DNA from: Baylisascaris procyonis
Taxonomy: Eukaryota > Nematoda > Chromadorea > Rhabditida > Ascarididae
Direction of reading: 5' to 3'
Assembly: GCA_037389465.1 (NCBI GenBank)
Contig: JAZARR010000154.1
Span: 4,960,001-5,024,000 of the forward strand
DNA: 64,000 nt
The position numbers and the translations under genes are program-made. Below, one piece after another: positions 59,901-64,000 of the stretch; the stretch's first letter is position 1, and each line of letters opens with the position of its first letter. The notes below the pieces were generated by a model. It searched no databases and was not told the origin of the DNA. It saw nothing but the letters and a program-made list of their open reading frames with translations.

Positions 59901-62900
59901 AGGATAACGAACCGAACATACTACTCATTTCTTCAAAATTCGCAGAACCATTCCAACAATCACGACTTCCCCCTCCCCCCATCCTTTCACGTACCTCCAA
60001 TTCCATTTCAGTTACTTGAACCATATCGGGCACATCTCGTCAACTGCTATTTCAGGTGTTGCAACAAGGATAATGAACTGAACATACTTCTCATTTCTTC
60101 AAAATTCGCAGAACCAGTCCAACAATCACGACTTTCCCCTCCCCCTCACGTACCTCCAATTCTACTTCAGTTACTTTAACCATATCGGGCACATCTCGTC
60201 AACTGCTATTTCAAGTGTTGCAACAAGGATAACGAACCGAACATACTACTCATTTCTTCAAAATTCGCAGAACCATTCCAACAATCACGACTCCCCCCCC
60301 CCCCATCCTTTCACGTACCTCCAATTCCATTTCAGTTACTTGAACCATATCGGGCACATCTCGTCAACTGCTATTTCAGGTGTTGCAACAAGGATAATGA
60401 ACTGAACATACTTCTCATTTCTTCAAAATTCGCAGAACCAGTCCAACAATCACGACTTTCCCCTCCCCCTCACGTACCTCCAATTCTACTTCAGTTACTT
60501 TAACCATATCGGGCACATCTCGTCAACTGCTATTTCAAGTGTTGCAACAAGGATAACGAACCGAACATACTACTCATTTCTTCAAAATTCGCAGAACCAT
60601 TCCAACAATCACGACTTCCCCCCCCCATCCTTTCACGTACCTCCAATTCCATTTCAGTTACTTGAACCATATCGGGCACATCTCGTCAACTGCTATTTCA
60701 GGTGTTGCAACAAGGATAATGAACTGAACATACTTCTCATTTCTTCAAAATTCGCAGAACCAGTCCAACAATCACGACTTTCCCCTCCCCCCCCCATCCT
60801 TTCACGTACCTCCAATTCTACTTCAGTTACTTTAACCATATCGGGCACATCTCGTCAACTGCTATTTCAAGTGTTGCAACAAGGATAACGAACCGAACAT
60901 ACTACTCATTTCTTCAAAATTCGCAGAACCATTCCAACAATCACGACTTCCCCCCCCCATCCTTTCACGTACCTCCAATTCCATTTCAGTTACTTTAACC
61001 ATATCGGGCACATCTCGTCAACTGCTATTTCAAGTGTTGCAACAAGGATAACGAACCGAACATACTACTCATTTCTTCAAAATTCGCAGAACCATTCCAA
61101 CAATCACGACTTCCCCCCCCCATCCTTTCACGTACCTCCAATTCCATTTCAGTTACTTGAACCATATCGGGCACATCTCGTCAACTGCTATTTCAAGTGT
61201 TGCAACAAGGATAACGAACCGAACATACTACTCATTTCTTCAAAATTCGCAGAACCATTCCAACAATCACGACTTCCCCCTCTCCCTCACGTACCTCCAA
61301 TTCTACTTCAGTTACTTTAACTATATCGGGCACATCTCGTCAACTGCTATTTCAAGTGTTGCAACAAGGATAACGAACCGAACATACTACTCATTTCTTC
61401 AAAATTCGCAGAACCATTCCAACAATCACGACTTCCCCCCCATCCTTTCACGTACCTCCAATTCCATTTCAGTTACTTGAACCATATCGGGCACATCTCG
61501 TCAACTGCTATTTCAGGTGTTGCAACAAGGATAATGAACTGAACATACTTCTCATTTCTTCAAAATTCGCAGAACCATTCCAACAATCACGACTTCCCCC
61601 TCCCCCTCACGTACCTCCAATTCTACTTCAGTTACTTTAACTATATCGGGCACATCTCGTCAACTGCTATTTCAAGTGTTGCAACAAGGATAACGAACCG
61701 AACATACTACTCATTTCTTCAAAATTCGCAGAACCATTCCAACAATCACGACTTCCCCCTCCCCATCCTTTCACGTACCTCCAATTCCATTTCAGTTACT
61801 TGAACCATATCGGGCACATCTCGTCAACTGCTATTTCAGGTGTTGCAACAAGGATAATGAACTGAACATACTTCTCATTTCTTCAAAATTCGCAGAACCA
61901 GTCCAACAATCACGACTTTCCCCTCCCCCTCACGTACCTCCAATTCTACTTCAGTTACTTTAACCATATCGGGCACATCTCGTCAACTGCTATTTCAAGT
62001 GTTGCAACAAGGATAACGAACCGAACATACTACTCATTTCTTCAAAATTCGCAGAACCATTCCAACAATCACGACTTCCCCCCCCCCATCCCTCACGTAC
62101 CTCCAATTCCATTTCAGTTACTTGAACCATATCGGGCACATCTCGTCAACTGCTATTTCAGGTGTTGCAACAAGGATAATGAACTGAACATACTTCTCAT
62201 TTCTTCAAAATTCGCAGAACCAGTCCAACAATCACGACTTCCCCCTCCCCCTCACGTACCTCCAATTCTACTTCAGTTACTTTAACTATATCGGGCACAT
62301 CTCGTCAACTGCTATTTCAAGTGTTGCAACAAGGATAACGAACCGAACATACTACTCATTTCTTCAAAATTCGCAGAACCATTCCAACAATCACGACTTT
62401 CCCCTCCCCCTCACGTACCTCCAATTCTACTTCAGTTACTTTAACCATATCGGGCACATCTCGTCAACTGCTATTTCAAGTGTTGCAACAAGGATAACGA
62501 ACCGAACATACTACTCATTTCTTCAAAATTCGCAGAACCATTCCAACAATCACGACTTCCCCCCCCATCCTTTCACGTACCTCCAATTCCATTTCAGTTA
62601 CTTTAACCATATCGGGCACATCTCGTCAACTGCTATTTCAAGTGTTGCAACAAGGATAACGAACCGAACATACTACTCATTTCTTCAAAATTCGCAGAAC
62701 CGTTCCAACAATCACGACTTCCCCCCCCCCATCCTTTCACGTACCTCCAATTCCATTTCAGTTACTTGAACCATATCGGGCACATCTCGTCAACTGCTAT
62801 TTCAAGTGTTGCAACAAGGATAACGAACCGAACATACTACTCATTTCTTCAAAATTCGCAGAACCATTCCAACAATCACGACTTCCCCCTCTCCCTCACG

Positions 62901-64000
62901 TACCTCCAATTCTACTTCAGTTACTTTAACTATATCGGGCACATCTCGTCAACTGCTATTTCAAGTGTTGCAACAAGGATAACGAACCGAACATACTACT
63001 CATTTCTTCAAAATTCGCAGAACCATTCCAACAATCACGACTTCCCCCCCCCATCCTTTCACGTACCTCCAATTCCATTTCAGTTACTTGAACCATATCG
63101 GGCACATCTCGTCAACTGCTATTTCAGGTGTTGCAACAAGGATAATGAACTGAACATACTTCTCATTTCTTCAAAATTCGCAGAACCAGTCCAACAATCA
63201 CGACTTTCCCCTCCCCCTCACGTACCTCCAATTCTACTTCAGTTACTTTAACCATATCGGGCACATCTCGTCAACTGCTATTTCAGGTGTTGCAACAAGG
63301 ATAATGAACTGAACATACTTCTCATTTCTTCAAAATTCGCAGAACCAGTCCAACAATCACGACTTCCCCCTCCCCCTCACGTACCTCCAATTCTACTTCA
63401 GTTACTTTAACTATATCGGGCACATCTCGTCAACTGCTATTTCAAGTGTTGCAACAAGGATAACGAACCGAACATACTACTCATTTCTTCAAAATTCGCA
63501 GAACCATTCCAACAATCACGACTTCCCCCTCCCCCTCACGTACCTCCAATTCTACTTCAGTTACTTTAACTATATCGGGCACATCTCGTCAACTGCTATT
63601 TCAAGTGTTGCAACAAGGATAACGAACCGAACATACTACTCATTTCTTCAAAATTCGCAGAACCATTCCAACAATCACGACTTCCCCCCCCCCATCCTTT
63701 CACGTACCTCCAATTCCATTTCAGTTACTTGAACCATATCGGGCACATCTCGTCAACTGCTATTTCAGGTGTTGCAACAAGGATAATGAACTGAACATAC
63801 TTCTCATTTCTTCAAAATTCGCAGAACCAGTCCAACAATCACGACTTTCCCCTCCCCCTCACGTACCTCCAATTCTACTTCAGTTACTTTAACCATATCG
63901 GGCACATCTCGTCAACTGCTATTTCAAGTGTTGCAACAAGGATAACGAACCGAACATACTACTCATTTCTTCAAAATTCGCAGAACCATTCCAACAATCA

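Larger units (their letters stand above)
31005..64000. repeat. 159-161 nt satellite array, about 205 copies, continuing past the window
   Basis: From about 31005 to the last base the window is one head-to-tail tandem array. The consensus unit contains ATATCGGGCACATCTCGTC, GTGTTGCAACAAGGATAA, CATTTCTTCAAAATTCGCAG and CAATCACGACTT, then a C-rich tract and CACGTACCTCCAATTC. Spacing between equivalent words is 159 nt in the commonest form and shifts only through the C-tract (about 5 to 17 C, with inserts ATCCTTT, ATCCCC, ATCAAC or ATCGCC). GTTGCAAC in the unit is an 8-nt palindrome. I found no interspersed gene, transposon or spacer, and no unit in reverse orientation. Frames beginning with TTG or ATG inside it are repeats, not genes. 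Confidence 0.97.

Noticed and set aside
37204..63251. Repeated 107-161-codon frames (start ...NHIGHISSTAISS) as a gene family
   Set aside because: They are exact products of the satellite unit; most units contain in-frame stops, the 'starts' lie in the middle of the repeat, and no promoter, splice or family signal exists.
31005..64000. CENP-B box in the satellite unit
   Set aside because: TTCG and CGGG words occur in the unit but not in the required spacing NTTCGNNNNANNCGGGN.
31005..64000. CRISPR-like array
   Set aside because: There are no distinct spacers; the whole 160-nt unit is repeated head to tail in a eukaryotic context.

Overview
The window looks like nematode nuclear DNA. The sequence shows small exons split by AT-rich introns with TTTCAG/TTTTAG-type acceptors, long T and G homopolymers, and large satellite blocks. 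A rhabditid or strongylid worm is my best guess, but that is inference: no mitochondrial, rRNA or trans-spliced-leader marker is present. There are no bacterial-type operons, CRISPR arrays or viral genes, and I saw no tRNA or rRNA genes.

Layout. (1) 1-16.2 kb, plus strand: the 3' part of one large gene. Ten or eleven exons join with perfect phase agreement into about 826 residues of Ser/Arg/Gln-rich, mostly disordered protein with one charged coiled-coil stretch. I do not recognise its family, and its 5' end lies upstream of base 1. Its introns hold a stray intact ORF (7574-7864), a perfect 32-nt-arm hairpin, strong G-tracts and one copy of a foldback transposon-like element. A second copy of that element sits just past the gene. 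(2) 17.5-22.1 kb, plus strand: a second multi-exon gene-like region whose coding blocks and splice phases are readable but which is broken by three in-frame TGAs, one TAG and a frameshift. It is either a decaying pseudogene or a gene with extremely short introns. A (TA)n tract lies inside it. (3) 22.16-24.39 kb: a strange array of degenerate 18-nt units built on GATCTACCAC. It flips orientation every 100-130 nt, so the whole block is a chain of long imperfect palindromes. (4) 25.65-28.18 kb, minus strand: four intact, phase-consistent exons encoding the C-terminal 170 residues of an LRRC47-like protein (B3/B4 tRNA-binding-type domain). The N-terminal leucine-rich-repeat exons were not found in the 2.8 kb before the satellite. 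(5) 31.0-64.0 kb, running off the end: about 33 kb of a 159-161 nt satellite, roughly 205 copies. There are two main monomer families, higher-order periodicity, a 7.39-kb internal duplication, hypervariable C-tracts and a visibly older left edge.

The genes share no evident pathway. The architecture is a gene-bearing arm sequence giving way to repeat-dominated, probably heterochromatic DNA, with gene damage or apparent truncation close to the repeat blocks.
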